Notes under the pieces: generated by a model | Database searches by the model: none | The model's input: only the letters and a program-made list of their open reading frames with translations | What the model was told of the DNA's origin: nothing | Program-made: the position numbers and the translations under genes | In this document: positions 19,464 to 32,400 of the stretch, piece by piece | How the letters are laid out: each line of letters opens with the position of its first letter | Numbering within the stretch: position 1 is the first letter of the stretch | DNA from: Puccinellia tenuiflora | Lineage: Eukaryota > Streptophyta > Magnoliopsida > Poales > Poaceae | DNA length: 64,000 nt | Assembly: GCA_012064385.1 (NCBI GenBank) | Contig: QRDG01000529.1 | Coordinates: 677,524-741,523, forward strand | Reading direction: 5' to 3'

Positions 19464-21355
19464 GTAAAATTCCAACGGTTCTGTTTGCTCTTTCATCATT
19501 GGAAACACTATTTCTATCGTCAAATGAACTTAACGGGACTGTGGATGACCTTTCAGACCCTTTATCTTCTTTCCTGTATTTTATCGACTTAAGCAGTAAC
19601 AGTCTTACTGGACATATCCCCAAATCGTTGTTTGATCTGACGGGACTTGAAGCTCTCTGGCTTGATTCAAATCACTTCAACGGAACAGTGGACCTTAGCC
19701 TTCTTTGGAAGCTCCAGAAACTTCAATCGTTAATTCTCTCTGATAATATGTTATCAGTGATAGATGTTGAGGATGGCTATCCTTTTCCTTACCTCCCCAA
19801 CATCACAGGACTAAGACTAGCATCTTGCAACCTTACAAAAATTCCAGTTGCGTTGACATATGCAAATAAGTTGTCTGAGTTGGACCTCTCGAGCAACAGA
19901 ATAGATGGAGCCATACCAAGTTGGATATGGAAGAACTGGAAGGATACTCTATCCTTGCTGAACCTGTCAAACAATATGTTCACTAGCCTAGAAAACTCTC
20001 CATCTGTTATTCATGTGAACAATTTATGGCTCCTCGATCTTAGTTCCAACAAACTGCATGGCAGTGTACCCATACCACTCACAGGACCTAGTAGTTGGGA
20101 TGCTCTGTTTGATTACTCAAACAATAGCTTCTCTTCTATTTTACCTGACTTCGGTAGGTACTTTCCCAACAATACCTTCTATCTTAATTTGTCCAGAAAT
20201 AAATTATGTGGTCACATACCAAGGTCCCTTTGTACCAAGCAGTTTCTTGAGATTCTGGACTTATCATACAACAATTTTCGAGGCAGTGTGCCATCCTGTC
20301 TAATAGAAGGTAGCAGCTTGAATATGCTGAAGTTGAGAGATAATCAATTCCATGGGGTGTTTCCTGAAAATATTGGAGAAGGGTGTATGCTTCAGACAAT
20401 AGATATGAACAACAACAAAATTGAAGGGAAAATACCCAGATCACTATCTAACTGCAGAAGTTTAGAGGTTCTTGACATTGGCAGCAATAAAATTCTTGAT
20501 TCTTTTCCATATTGGTTGGGTAAGATGTCTAATCTTCGGATTCTCATTTTGAGATCCAACCAATTCTATGGCTCAATAGGAGGCCCTACTGAGAGTGATG
20601 CAATCAGTAAGCACTTCTCAGGTTTGCAGATTATTGATTTGGCCTCAAATAACTTTTCTGGGGGCTTGAACACAAAATGGTTTGACAGGCTAGAAACAAT
20701 GATGGCTAACTCTAGCAGTGAGGGCAATGCGCTAGCCTTTGATGAAGGTTTTCCGGGGCGTTACTACCAAGAAAGCCTCACATTTAAAGGGATTGATCTT
20801 ACATTTACCAAGATCTTGAGTACTTTTAAGATGATAGATTTCTCAAACAACGCATTTGATGGTCCCATTCCAGAGTCAATTGGAAAGCTTATTGCTCTAC
20901 ATGGCCTGAACATGTCACATAACGCCTTCAGTGGAGAAATCCCATCAAAGCTTGGCGACTTAGCTCAGCTCGAGTCATTGGACCTCTCTCGGAACAAGCT
21001 CTCGGGGCTGATCCCAGAGGAGCTAACCACCCTAACATATCTCGCAGTGCTGAATCTCTCCTACAATGATTTGACCGGAATGATACCGGAAGGGCCGCAA
21101 TTCTCTTTGTTCGCCAACAGCTCATTCGAAGGCAATGAAGGACTGTGTGGAAGGCCACTTTCAAAACAGTGCAACAATTCTGGTACGGGAACCCTGAACT
21201 CGTCGGTTTCTTCAAAAGATACTATTGGGACCATAATGTTGTTTGTGTTTGTGGGATCCGGGTTTGGAGTCGGCTTTGCGGTGGCAGTCGTGGTGTCGGT
21301 GGTTTGGCAGGCCAAACGGCGGAACTGCACATGTCTCCTGTTCCACCGGCGATGA
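19464..21355 (+). CDS. Receptor-like protein, exon 2 (LRRs, island domain, transmembrane segment)
   Basis: There are 630 codons in one clean frame after the acceptor at 19,463, ending TGA at 21,353-21,355. About 15-17 more LRRs follow (for example YFIDLSSNSLTGHIPKSLFDL), then a non-LRR island (about 20,640-20,820, GGLNTKWFDRL ... SLTFKGIDLTF), then four more LRRs and a cysteine cap (NEGLCGRPLSKQC). An acidic/Ser linker, one transmembrane helix (IMLFVFVGSGFGVGFAVAVVV) and a short basic tail (WQAKRRNCTCLLFHRR) close the protein. There is no kinase domain, so it is an RLP that would need a partner kinase of the SOBIR1 type (family knowledge). With exon 1 the protein would have about 1,066 residues, normal for the family. 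Confidence 0.9.
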
Positions 21356-21465
21356 TGATATGACTTGGGATGTTTTGGTGTGTGTTTGTGTGTACGGACC
21401 TATAATGCAGCTTTGCTCCTTTATATATTATTACATGCAGTTCTGCTGCATGGTTCGAAAAAAAC
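21356..21465 (+). other. 3' flank of RLP gene
   Basis: Likely 3' untranslated sequence up to the Harbinger-like insertion. No canonical AATAAA is seen before 21,466. Confidence 0.3.
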
Positions 21466-21468
21466 TAA

Positions 21469-22882
21469 GGCTGTGTTTGGATGTTTGGACTGGGAATTCC
21501 AAATCCAAGATGGAAAGGGAATTGGCTGCAATTCCAATTCTGTTGTTTGGTTGTGTATGGAATTTGCAGTTGGAATCAAAGGGTAGCACCCAATTCCAAT
21601 TCCTGTTTGGATGTCCAAAACATGGAATTGGATGTTTTGTTGAGTTTGGACAAAATAAATTTGTGTATGTGTATGATAAATAGTATTTTGTATATTTGAA
21701 TTTATATATATTATTTTGCACACATTAAAATATTAAAATATTCTTAATAAGGTCATTAACATTTACACAAGTAAAAATAAATATGGAAAATAAAGGGAAG
21801 CATGGCACAAAATAAACGGAAACATGGATAATAATTGTCTCAAAAAATAGCACAAATAGGTAGTTTAAATCTCTTACACATAGCACAAACGGACAATTCA
21901 TAAACAAGAAAGTACATATTAATTCATACATCAGCCACACATGAGAGCAACCATCAATCCAAGGCAAGAGCAAGACAGTAACTTCTGGTCCCAACAAAGA
22001 GAGCAAGACAGTAACTTCTGGTCCCAGAAGCCCCTGAAGGCTTAATTTCAGCCCTGTCTGTATGCTCCATGCCTAGAAGTCATAGGAACAGCGAAGAAGG
22101 ATAGTTCAACACCCACTAGCGCCATAGCATAAAATTGGCCTATACTCATTAATTTCCGGGTAAGGGAAAACAAGAAGAAGTAGAGGATATACCTTGGCAA
22201 CACAGAAATTCGAGCTCAGTTTCCCCAATTCTCCTGGAAACATGCAGAGTTCAAACGAATCACAAGTTTAGGCACCATTAATTTTCGGGTAGGGGAAAAC
22301 AAGAAGAATAGCATGTATGTTGAACTCCAGGTGGGCAGAGATGAGCTCGGCTAGAGGAGGGCGAGGGAATAGCATGGCTTGGGATGGACCGGGGCGAGAC
22401 CGATGGCCCACTCCCCTCGCCCTTCAGCCGCCATCATTCCCCTACCGCCATGAATCTCGATCTAGGGTTCGAGCTGCTCACGGGATGGAGCGCAAGGGCT
22501 GGAGCGAGACGAGCGACGGCCGGGACTGGGGAGGAAGAGGATGGGGAGGGAGAGGATGGCCGCGAACGGTGGAGGGAGAGGAGGACGGCAGACTTACCGG
22601 TGCCGCCGCCGCCGCTTCCAGGTCGGTCCTCGAGCAGAAACAAAGAAGAGAGGAAAGAACGAGACGAAGCGGTACGCTCGGGGCGGGATGCTCCAATTCC
22701 TAGCGATTCCGAGGTGGGAGGCTCCGAATCGGTGAGAGCGGGGCGGACGCGCGCGGGGCTACCCCTTGGAATTCGACCGAGTTTCCGGGGTCCAATTCCG
22801 ATACCACTCCAAACGGTGGAATTCGGGATGCCAATTCCAGATCGGCAATTCCGAGCTTATTTTCCAACATCCAAACGCAGTG
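21469..22882. mobile_element. PIF/Harbinger-like non-autonomous element (1,414 bp)
   Basis: The termini GGCTGTGTTTGGATG and (inverted) CACTGCGTTTGGATG are flanked by TAA at 21,466-21,468 and 22,883-22,885. A 3-bp TWA duplication and such termini fit PIF/Harbinger. Inside are an AT-rich left half, a short tandem duplication (gagcaagacagtaacttctggtccca, near 21,966-22,026) and a GC-rich right half with unsupported frames. No transposase or Myb-like protein was recognised. Confidence 0.7.
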
Positions 22883-22885
22883 TAA

Positions 22886-23172
22886 GGTGTTTTATGGTAC
22901 CCTCAAATGAATATCAGCCTCCATCAAAAGGTTCATAGAAATTCATACAAGTGCCAAAAAGATGTCCAGTACAATTCATACAGCTTTGTGGCGAATAGCT
23001 CCCGTGCGACGTCTTTCCACGGTATTGGAACGAAAGCGACATCGTTGGCAATAATAGCTCTCTCGCGACGTTTCAGACGGCCGAAATAGCCAAAGCCCGT
23101 CCTGGCCCTCTTTCGCCCTTAAAAGCAACTGATAGGATCGTTAGAGGTTAGGATCATGTTAGCCGAGCTAGC
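22886..23172. other. Unassigned sequence
   Basis: About 290 bp without a recognised feature, probably the 5' flank of the GRF-like gene. Confidence 0.3.
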
Positions 23173-23287
23173 GTTGGATCCACCACTTATCCACCTCAGC
23201 ACGGGACCCACCACTTATCCACCTGAGCGCGGGACCCACCACTTATCCAACTTAGCGTGGGACGCACAACTGTATCCACGTTAGCGT
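23173..23287. repeat. Four ~28-bp tandem repeats
   Basis: The unit 'gggacccaccacttatccacctgagcgc' occurs about four times with substitutions, upstream of the GRF zinc-finger pseudogene. Confidence 0.8.
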
Positions 23288-23388
23288 CATCAACTTACAA
23301 GACGGGATCCCCATCTAGCGCCGCGTCCGTGCCGTTGCCATTGCTTCCCCTTTCACCCTGCTTTCCCCAATCTTGCTCTTCTCCGGCG

Positions 23389-24024
23389 ATGGAGTGCGGC
23401 ACTGCCGGCCGTCGAGAGATGTCTAGCTCCACTTCCACCTCTGCCTCGCACCCAACATGGCCGCGGTATGGTGCAGTGCTGATGACAACATGCCCTGACT
23501 GTGCACGCTCTAGCCTCTGAACCGGTGGGTTAGTAAGACTGATCAGCATGGCAATCTTGGGCGCGAGTTTGTGAAATGCTTGAGCAAGCCACATGCTGGA
23601 GAAGGGGGCATGGTTAGATCTGGGTTCTTTTGCAGAAGTTTTCCGTATTTGTTTTCGTCGAATTTGAGATCTAGGGTTAATGTTGCCGTTTTCATATGCC
23701 ATCAAAATGCGGTCATTTCGAGTGGATGGATGAATATATTGTGAGGCTTGAATTTGAGGGATCCATTGATTTGAGCCGAGGTAAAACCCTGGAGCTCAAT
23801 TTGCCGCTTCCTGTGGAGAATTTGGGCTTGGACAGAGCCGTGCCGACGACGGGGATGCGCCCAATGCTGAACTACCCGCGGAACTGAAGGTGGAATTGAA
23901 GAAGATAAACAAACATCTAAGGCAGATGATCGATTTGAAGAAGCGAGCAAACATGATGGCTGGAGGGTTTTATAATTGCATCATTTCTATCGGTTTGTTT
24001 TACTTGTTGTTCATCCATCGTTAG
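23389..24024 (+). pseudogene. GRF-type zinc-finger protein with C-terminal membrane helix, broken
   Basis: Pieces of one grass protein family lie in order but in different frames. First come ATG at 23,392, a Ser/Thr-rich start and CPDC. Next, after a frame slip near 23,520, is a GREFVKCLSKPHAG-like segment. After a probable intron (about 23,590-23,705) is CGHFEWMDEYIVRLEFEG. After another slip near 23,850, ELKVELKKINKHLRQMIDLKK leads into a hydrophobic end, stopping at 24,022-24,024. The CxxC...GRxF..C...CGHFEW pattern matches the GRF zinc finger, a nucleic-acid-binding fold. A coiled coil plus transmembrane tail is common in the plant GRF family. With at least two frameshifts it is unlikely to be functional. 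Confidence 0.65.
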
Positions 24025-24161
24025 TAGTTGTTCCCATTGTTGTCAGTTAGCTGGGTTGCTCCCATCGTTAGCAGTTCATCCTGTCAGGCAGAACTGTTTC
24101 ATTTATGTTAACTGAATAAAATCAGTAAGTTTCCAAATATTTCTCTGTCGCATACACTTTT

Positions 24162-24270
24162 CAGTTCTTCAGTTAACAGAGTGTACAACACTTTTCAGTT
24201 CTTCAGTGAAACGAACCATACATAATTTAGTTCTTCAGTTAACAGATTACATAGTTCTTCAGTTGACAGA
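24162..24270. repeat. Four short repeats 'agttcttcagttaacaga'
   Basis: Imperfect copies of the motif start near 24,162, 24,196, 24,229 and 24,253, between the two convergent broken genes. Confidence 0.7.
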
Positions 24271-24402
24271 TTGCATAGTCTTAAAGAAAAATGAATCATA
24301 CATAGCATAATCGGGCTTGCTGACGCCGCTCTACCCCTAAACTAACACCCAAAATTGGGCTCACCGGAGCCCCGGGGTGCGGCGGCGACGAGGCGGCGGC
24401 GC

Positions 24403-27400
24403 TGTAGCGCCCTGACCCCAGAGCTATACAGTAAAACGTTGTGCAACCGGTCATGCTACACAATCGAGGGTTACTGGGTTTACCAATCCCAGGCCAAAAC
24501 ACATTGGCAGGCGTGCTCGGAATACATCATCGGCACACAACACCTCGATCATGCCATAAGCTCGGACATCGCTTTCACGTATAACAAAGAGACCAAGACT
24601 GTGGAACAACTGGCACATCACAGACTCTACGACACAAAGATATCATAGTTCAACTCATATAATTGAGAAAGATAGCAAAAGTCACAATCAGAGGTCACAG
24701 ACCCATCATTACATCAAGCGGAAGCAAATATAGTTGTCTAACAACAAGATCCAAATTATGGCCTAAGAGGCCTACAAATAAACATCCCGTGCCAGCCTGT
24801 TCCAAGACGTCTCAAGCTGCCACCTGGGAACCCCAGACTACTCGTCGATGTCAAAAAGAACCCACCTTCCAGTTCGGTGACGTCCTCCTCTGAAACAAAT
24901 AATAATCAACAAAGCAAGGCTGAGTACGACGTACTCGCAAGAATTAGTAGGGCAATATAGGCCCGATGCTGACGGAGGCTCTAAAGCTATATGATGTAGC
25001 TATTTTGCATAAAGCTAGATTTCCATTGTAAAAGATATAACAAGACCTACGGCATCGTCTACTCAGAATAATTTTCATAAAGGGGATAAGAGAGTAAACT
25101 TTTCATCTTCGGTTCTCATTGAACCTACTTGTAGCCAAAACATCACTCGTCTCCACCAAAGCACTCCCTCGAATCACCCTCAAGAAAATGAACCTTTTAT
25201 CACAAGTTGTTTATGCAACCTTTAGCTGCCAAATTTATTAATTAGGTTCAGGTTCTCTATGAGCTAATCCGCCTTTCCCAAGAGTTTGTCCATAACCGCG
25301 GACACGGCTTTTCAAAAAGATTAAACCCTGCAGGGGTGTACTAATTTACCCATTGGTACCGTCCGGCTCACCTAGTTGGCCCTCTTCCGGGGAAGGCCGG
25401 CAAGCAGGCACGGTTAAACCTTTACCTCGCGTGAGACTATCCAAGAGTCATCTGTGGCCACAGGGCAAGTTTACCCAGCCTCAGCCCCGGCCCCATCGCC
25501 ACGTCCTAAACTCCACCATCCTCATCATTTCTTTTTCCGCTCACACACACGGCAAATGGAAATAGCAAACTAGAGGACCCTTGGATACGCCCGCACAAGT
25601 TATTCAGTAGTGAGGCGCCCATACACCCACCAATGGCAGCACGCTCGTTTCTTGGTTCTAGCTAAAAGCACTCTCAGCTTAGGCGGCAGGAATGAGGCAA
25701 AACACCATCCCCGATGGCAACTCATCCAAGCCTTTTAGCAAATTAATTATCCACCACAAGTAACCATCATGTCCGAACATTCCACCACCATTCGTAATAA
25801 TGGAATTAAATCACCAGACAAAAATATATTATTTGACTAGCACGGCTAAGCATAGCTAAGCATATATAACAACAAATATATCTTTGTCTCAGGCCAACAC
25901 ATAAAACCTAGGGTTTATAGGAGGGGAAGCATGTGATGGTTCAGGTGATAAACATGCATTCATAGGATACTCTACATCTTGATCAAAAGAGACATTTGAA
26001 TCGCATGCAATATTATGATGGATAAGATAAGTTTGTAAAAACAATAGGATGCTAGATGCCAAGAAGGTTAGGTTAGCTCTTGCCTTGCTGATAATACTGG
26101 GTGAGTTGATCGTCGAGGTATTGTGGTGAAACCTCGACTCCGGAATCTAACGAAACACAAAAATAACAGGAAACGAAATAAATAACATGAATACAAGGTG
26201 CAATGCACAATCATGATGATATGGTCATATTATGCATTGAAATCATATTGGGCATCTCCCACAAGTTAAATGGAACCCCTAAAATAAATATTGCAATTAA
26301 CGGGTCAAAACTCCATATTTAACTTAGTGAATTAATTAATTACTCAACATGTCCAGTACTGAAATATGAGGTCTACATGCATGATATTGACATTATTAGA
26401 TAGGTATTGTTCCACTGATCAATTTGGTACTTTGTTTGAAATTTTCCGATTAACGATGAATAAATGGTGATTTAAACGGTTATGCAATTTAAATCATTTT
26501 AACCAATTCGAAAATGACATCAAAGGAAAAGTTATTAGCATGCTGTGAAATTAACATGTATAGATAGCATTTGAGTTGCTGATCAATTTGATATATCATT
26601 TGGAATTTTTGAGTTAATATTTAACAAGTTATGATATTTCCAATATTTGATTTAATTCTGCCATTTTATTTAATTTTAATGAACAGCACCAAAATTAATT
26701 ATACAAGTCTCTAAAATGATAAAAACTTGTAGTGGGTTGCTTACTGAACATTTTGAGCTATTAAACATAATTTTTTGAGTAAACAAAACTCAAGTTATGG
26801 ATTGTCTAAAAGTGGAATTAAATCTGCCATGTTAGTTGTTTCAATTTAACAGCAATGTAGAAACTCATTTTAACATGTAAAATAGAACTAACATTTAGAT
26901 ATTAATTCTCTGAACATCTAGAGACCTTATTTGCAATTTTTGGATCAATATTCAAATTATTATGAATTTCCCAAATAGCAATTTAAATCTGCCATTTTCT
27001 CTATTTAATTAAAACAGGCAATTTAAATTAGCCAACTAATTCAAATAAGGGCACTAACATGTAGAGTTTATTTAGCTGAGCATTTTAACATGTTATTTGC
27101 AATTTCCTGAAATATAAAACTCTAGATATTAATTTCCAAAATTTGAATAACTAATAGGTGATTTTGCATTTCACATTTAAATTCAAATTTTACCATTCAC
27201 TTGCATGTATGAGTGACATATTTGAATAGGTAGTGAAAATCTAAACATTTGGGTAAGTCATTTGCATTTTTCTGAGTTACCAAAATAAAGATATTGCATA
27301 ATCTATCTCTCTGTTAATTTCAGAAAAACAAACTGAAGAACTGCTGGCGTCATGCTGAGGTCATCAGAGGAGCTGCGGCTCTGTCGATCTTCGATTCGTC

Positions 27401-28697
27401 GTTTCCTGTGGAAATTGAACGTGGGCACGAGCACCAGGAGCTAGAGGAAGGAGAGGGGAGTCGGGGGAAGTGGAGGAATGGACCATTTGGTTACCGGAGG
27501 CTGGCCGGCATCGAGCTTGGCGGCGGCAGGCGGCAGTGTACGGTGAGGCGTCGGTCCAGAGAGGGAAGGAGAGGGAGGAGAAGGCCAGGAGCAGCAGAAG
27601 CTCACCACGGAGGTGTCGGTGTGGACGGCGAGGACAGGGGAGGGACGACGGCGAGGCGGCGGTGCTCGACGTCGGCGACCCGAGGCGGAGAAGACGAGGG
27701 CGGCGACGGCGACTGCGGGGCTCCCGGCTCAATTAGCTTGGCGGGGAGGGAGAGGAGCTCGAGGTGGAGCTCATGGTGGTGTCGGCGTGGGCTCAGGCGG
27801 CCTTGGTCGCCGGCGTTCGTGACGGCAGCGGGCGGCGGGCAAGAGCGCGGCAGCTTTAGGGTTAGGGTTTCCTATGGAGAGAGCTAGGGGAGGAGAGAGG
27901 GAAGCAGCGGCTCGACGGGCTTCACTTATCCTCCCTGGGGGGGGGCATGGACGCGGGGGAGGCAGCAGAGGAGGCCACGGCGGCCATGGCACCAGTGCCT
28001 GGCACTATGGCGACAGGGGAGAAGGAATTTTGCGAAAACCCCCTCGCCTGAATTTTCTTTAATTGCAACAAGGTCCAGTCAGCACTTTAGTGAATTTAAT
28101 TGAGGTGCTTACACATTTTGTAAAATCTTGCAAAAATTCATGTGGGCTCCACTTAGCAGATAGAGTCTCCAAAAAATTGGTGTGGCAAAATAAAATGTTT
28201 TGGACCACCTTTGCTCACAGGTTTTAATTATAGTCATAATTGACAATTTCCAAAATATAAATATTTGGAGCACTTAGGCATTTCCAAATATAGTGAAATT
28301 ATTTATGTAGGCTCCCAATATAGTTATGAAGCTCCCTATGATTTTAGTTTGAATTTTTGAAATGTTTACTTGGTTTCAAAATTCACCATTTGTTTATACC
28401 AATTTTGAATTCCAAAAATTTATTACTTTGCTTAACAAGCAATTGTCTTTGACAATTATTTAAGAAAGGTAAACTTCGAACTTCCTGGACAATTTGGAAG
28501 TTCAAAACAATTTGGTTTTGCCATATGGAGCAATTGCACTTGGTTTGGAAATTCAGGAAGTGTTTGCTCCCTTTTAAATGTTTTCCAATCTTGCTTTATT
28601 TGAAATTAGCAATTTAATTATGTATGCCATGATGCAATGCAAAGCAAAAAGTGAAAATTTGGCCCATATTTTAGGGTACCAAATCTGGGCTGTTACA
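24403..28697 (-). mobile_element. Solo LTR of a Tekay/Del-type gypsy element (4,295 bp)
   Basis: The ends are TGTAGCGCCCTG and ...GGGCTGTTACA, with the 5-bp target duplication GGCGC on both sides (24,398-24,402 and 28,698-28,702). No internal domain, primer site or second LTR is adjacent. It is related to the LTRs at 29,448 and 38,073 (shared 'gctatgctacacaatcga'-type start and the palindromic block at 25,288-25,338), but it is a separate subfamily. The interior is AT-rich apart from a GC-rich block at 27,350-28,030. Open frames in that block are compositional. A solo LTR results from LTR-LTR recombination. Confidence 0.93.
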
Positions 28698-28705
28698 GGC
28701 GCCGC

Positions 28706-29265
28706 TCACTCCGAGTCAGATCTGAAGTCGTAGTCGATGCTTTGGTCCTGCATCTTCTCTTGCCGCTTCTTCCGCTTCTCCTCCTCTTGGCGTGATGCGG
28801 CGAGACCCTGCTCGTAGCGGAGGTTGTTGAGCTCCTCTTCCAGGCGTCGACGCGCTCCTCCTCCTCGAGCTTGCTGTGCTTCATCACCTCGACGGTGATC
28901 CAGGGAAGGGAGTCTTCATCGGTGAAGTCCCCGGGCAGGAGGCCGGCGCCCGGTGGGTGGTCCTGCTCCTCCTCCTCCTCCCTCTTTGGCGGCGGCAGCG
29001 ATGCAGTCCGTGCAACGGAGGAGCTCCCCGCCTTGAAGCGCCAGTCATACTCTTCGACATCGCGGCGGAAGAACTCCGGCGGCGGCGCGAGGCCGCGGTT
29101 GGTCCACTTGCGTAAGCCGCGCTTCCGACCGGCGTTGGAGAGCACCAGCCGCTGCCGCTACGCGTCGGAGCGGTTTCCACCAGGCGCGTTTCCACGACCG
29201 CGCGAGATCGCAGAATGGCCATCCTCGCCTCTCCAGTGTCCGATTGAACCCCCACACCACCACAT
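28706..29265 (-). pseudogene. Broken gene of unknown function
   Basis: On the minus strand an ATG at 29,265 opens MWWCGGSIGHW..., stopping at TAG 29,158-29,160. The same frame then continues with GLRKWTNRGLAPPPEFF, DVEEYDWRFKAG and an acidic run. A frame slip near 28,850 brings in a charged, helix-forming tail (LEEELNNLRYEQGLAASRQ ... IDYDFRSDSE) that ends in TGA at 28,706-28,708. I do not recognise the family; repeated copies of such small charged proteins occur in grass genomes. The solo LTR inserted 8 nt past its stop codon, so the former 3' UTR continues at 24,402 leftward. Confidence 0.5.
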
Positions 29266-29447
29266 CGTCGATCGGCGGTGCTGGATCTTTAGGCGGAGCG
29301 GGTGGTTTTGGTCAGATCTGAGGGAGTGGGGAATAGCCACAGTGGGACGTCTTTCCGTGGATAAGAAGGGAAGCGTCGGTGCGACGGTGCAGTCGGAAAA
29401 AAATAGTGTATGGTTGGGCTTGGGCCGTGGCATTAGGATGAAAGTGA

Positions 29448-32400
29448 TGTAGCGCCCCGACCCCGGAATTATACAAAGAGGCTATGTAACCCACAGGCTA
29501 TGCTACACAATCGAAGGGCATAGAATTACCGCTCCCACGCAACACATCGATCGTGCCATAAACACTGGCATAGCATTCAATGTATAAAACAGAGATCAAG
29601 ACTTATGGAACAACTAGCACATTGCAGACTCTACGACACAAAATCATATAGCAACTCATATATGAGAAAGATACAAATATTACACACAGATGTCACAAAC
29701 CCAACAATTCATCATGCGGAAGTGAAGTAGTGTTGTCTAACAACAAAATCCAAAACATGGCCTAAGAGGCCTACAGATAAACGATCCCAGCCAGCTTGTT
29801 CCACGGTCCCAAGCTGCCACCTAGGAACCCCGAACTACTCGTCGATGTCCAGGAAGAAACCCCCTGTGTGCTCGGTGTCGTCCTCCTCTGAAACAAAATA
29901 TAAAGCAGCAAAGAGAGACTGAGTACGACGTACTCGCAAGTTTAGTAGGGCGACATAGGCCCAAATGATGACGGAGGCTCTAAAGCTGTATATTGTAGCT
30001 AATTTGCATAAAGCTAGTTTTCCTTTATAAAAGACATAAAGACCCATGGCATCGTCTACTCAGAAATGTTTTCTCAAAAGGGGATAAGAGAATAACTTTC
30101 ATCTTAGGTTCTCATCGAACCATTTGTAACCAACAACATCTCATCTCCACCAAGGCACCCCCTCGAATCACCCTCGAGGAATTGAACCTTTTATCACACG
30201 TTGATTATGCAACCTCTAGCTGCCAAATTAATTAGGTTAATGTTCTCTATGATCTTATCGTCTATTCCCAAGTCGTCCATAACCGCGGACACGGATTTTC
30301 GAAAAGATTTAACCCTGCAGGGGTGTACTAATTTACCCATTGGTACCGTCCGACTCACCTAATTGGCCCTCTTCCGGGGAAGGCCAGCGAGTGGGCGCGG
30401 TTAAACCTTTACCCTCGCTGTGAGACTATCCAAGAGTCATCTGTGGCGACAGGACAAGTTACCCAGCCTATTTCAGCCTCTGCCCCCATCGCCACGTCCT
30501 AAACACCATCATCCTCAGCATTCCTTTTTCCGCTCACACACCCACGCGCAAATGGAAATAGCAAACTAGAGGACCCTTGGATACGCCCGCACAAGTTATT
30601 CAGTTAGTAAGGAGCCCATACCCCCACCAATGGAAGCACGCTCGTCTTGGTTCAAGAGGTAAAGAACTCGCTCCTAGGGGCAATAATGAGACAAAACACC
30701 ATCCCTGATGGCAACTCATCCAAGCCTTCTTAGCATTTTAATTAAGCACCATAAGTAACCACCATGTCCGAAACATTCCATCAACATCATAATAATGGAA
30801 TTAAAACACCGGACAAAACTAACATTTGACTAAGCATGGCTAAGCATAACTAAGCATATATATATATACAACAATTATATATTTGTCTCCGGCCAACACC
30901 TCAAACCTATGGTTCATATGGGGGGGAAGCATGTATTGGTTCAGGAAAACATGCATTCATATGATACTCTAGTATTGACCAAAATAAACATTCGAATCGA
31001 ATGCAATATTATGGTGGATAAAATAAGTTTATAAAACAGTAGGATGCTAGATGCCAAGAAGGTTAGGTTATCTCTTGCCTTGCTGCCGGGGCGTGTAGTA
31101 CTGCTCGTCGGAATAGGCGAGGGAACCCTCGACTCCGGAATCTATCGATACCCAAAATAATACAAAAGAACAAATAAATCACACGAAGACAAGGTGCAAT
31201 GCACAATCATGATGACATGTCAAATTTATGCAAAGATATCATCATTTAATTTATCTAACAAATTAAATGGAGTTCCAAATAATTAGTGCAATTATTTGGA
31301 AACAACCCCATATTTATCTTAGTGACCACATTATTTATAATTTATTACATTACAAAAGTGGTGGCTTAAATATGCATGGACATGACATGATTAAGTAGGT
31401 TTTGTTCTTCCGATCATTTTGGTACCTCATTTGTGATTTCCAAGTATCGAGGAATAAATAGTGAATTAAATAATTATTCTAATTTAATTCCTTTAATCAA
31501 TTAAAAATAACATCATATGAAATTTGTGATCATGATTTGATAATTGCATGGTTTGATAGCATTTGAAGTGTTGATCACATTGATATTTTATTCACAATTT
31601 TTGGTGAATTATTTAATAAGTTATGATTTTTCCCAATTTGGTATTATTTATGCCATTTTAGTAATTCTTAGATAAACAACAATATTACAAATTCAAAAGA
31701 CCATTACAATTGTTCTAACATGTAGAGATTGTTTTTCTGAACATTTTGATATTTGATTTGTCTAATTTGGAGCATTATTTAAAAACATATCAATTAATTT
31801 AAATGAGTTTTAATTCCAAAAAGGTATTTCAAAACCCTGGCAGGCCGGCCTTGTGCCGGCCAGGCCGGGCCATAGGCCGGGTGGTGACCCGAGGCCATCG
31901 TCCTTTGGCCGGCCTAGGCTGGGGACCGAGGCCGGGAGGGTGGCCGAAGCTGCCGGCCCACAGCCGGCCCACAGCCGGCCCAGACCGGGTGTCCAGGCCG
32001 GTCGGTAGCCTGAGCCAGCCGGCCTCACGGCCGGACAGGCCGGTGCCCAGGTCGGGCTCACAGACAGCGATGATGGCGACCGACGCACGGTGACCGGCGG
32101 CGGTCGACGGCGAGAGAGGGAGAGGAGGCGCGGGAGAAGGGCGAACGGGCGCGGGAACTCACCCTGAGCACGAGGCCGTGGTCGGCGATGGCGGGGAGGG
32201 GCTGACGGTGACGTGCGGGTGCACGACCGGCGGCTCTCGGTGCCGGAGAAGAACGGCGACGATGTGGATCTCCGGTGCCCCCCCCCCTTCCGATTCCTTG
32301 GACCACGACGGAGAGGGAGAAAAGGCGCAACTTTCCACGGGCTTCGATCTGCACCCGGGGTCCTCTAGCGGCGGCACTACGGCGGCGGGCGAGGCAACGG

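Noticed and set aside
22317..22938. Gly/Arg-rich frames in the Harbinger-like element
   Set aside because: No transposase motif; overlapping frames on both strands suggest composition only.
27364..28062. Frames in the GC-rich part of the solo LTR
   Set aside because: They lie inside an LTR bounded by a perfect target duplication; no protein family resemblance.
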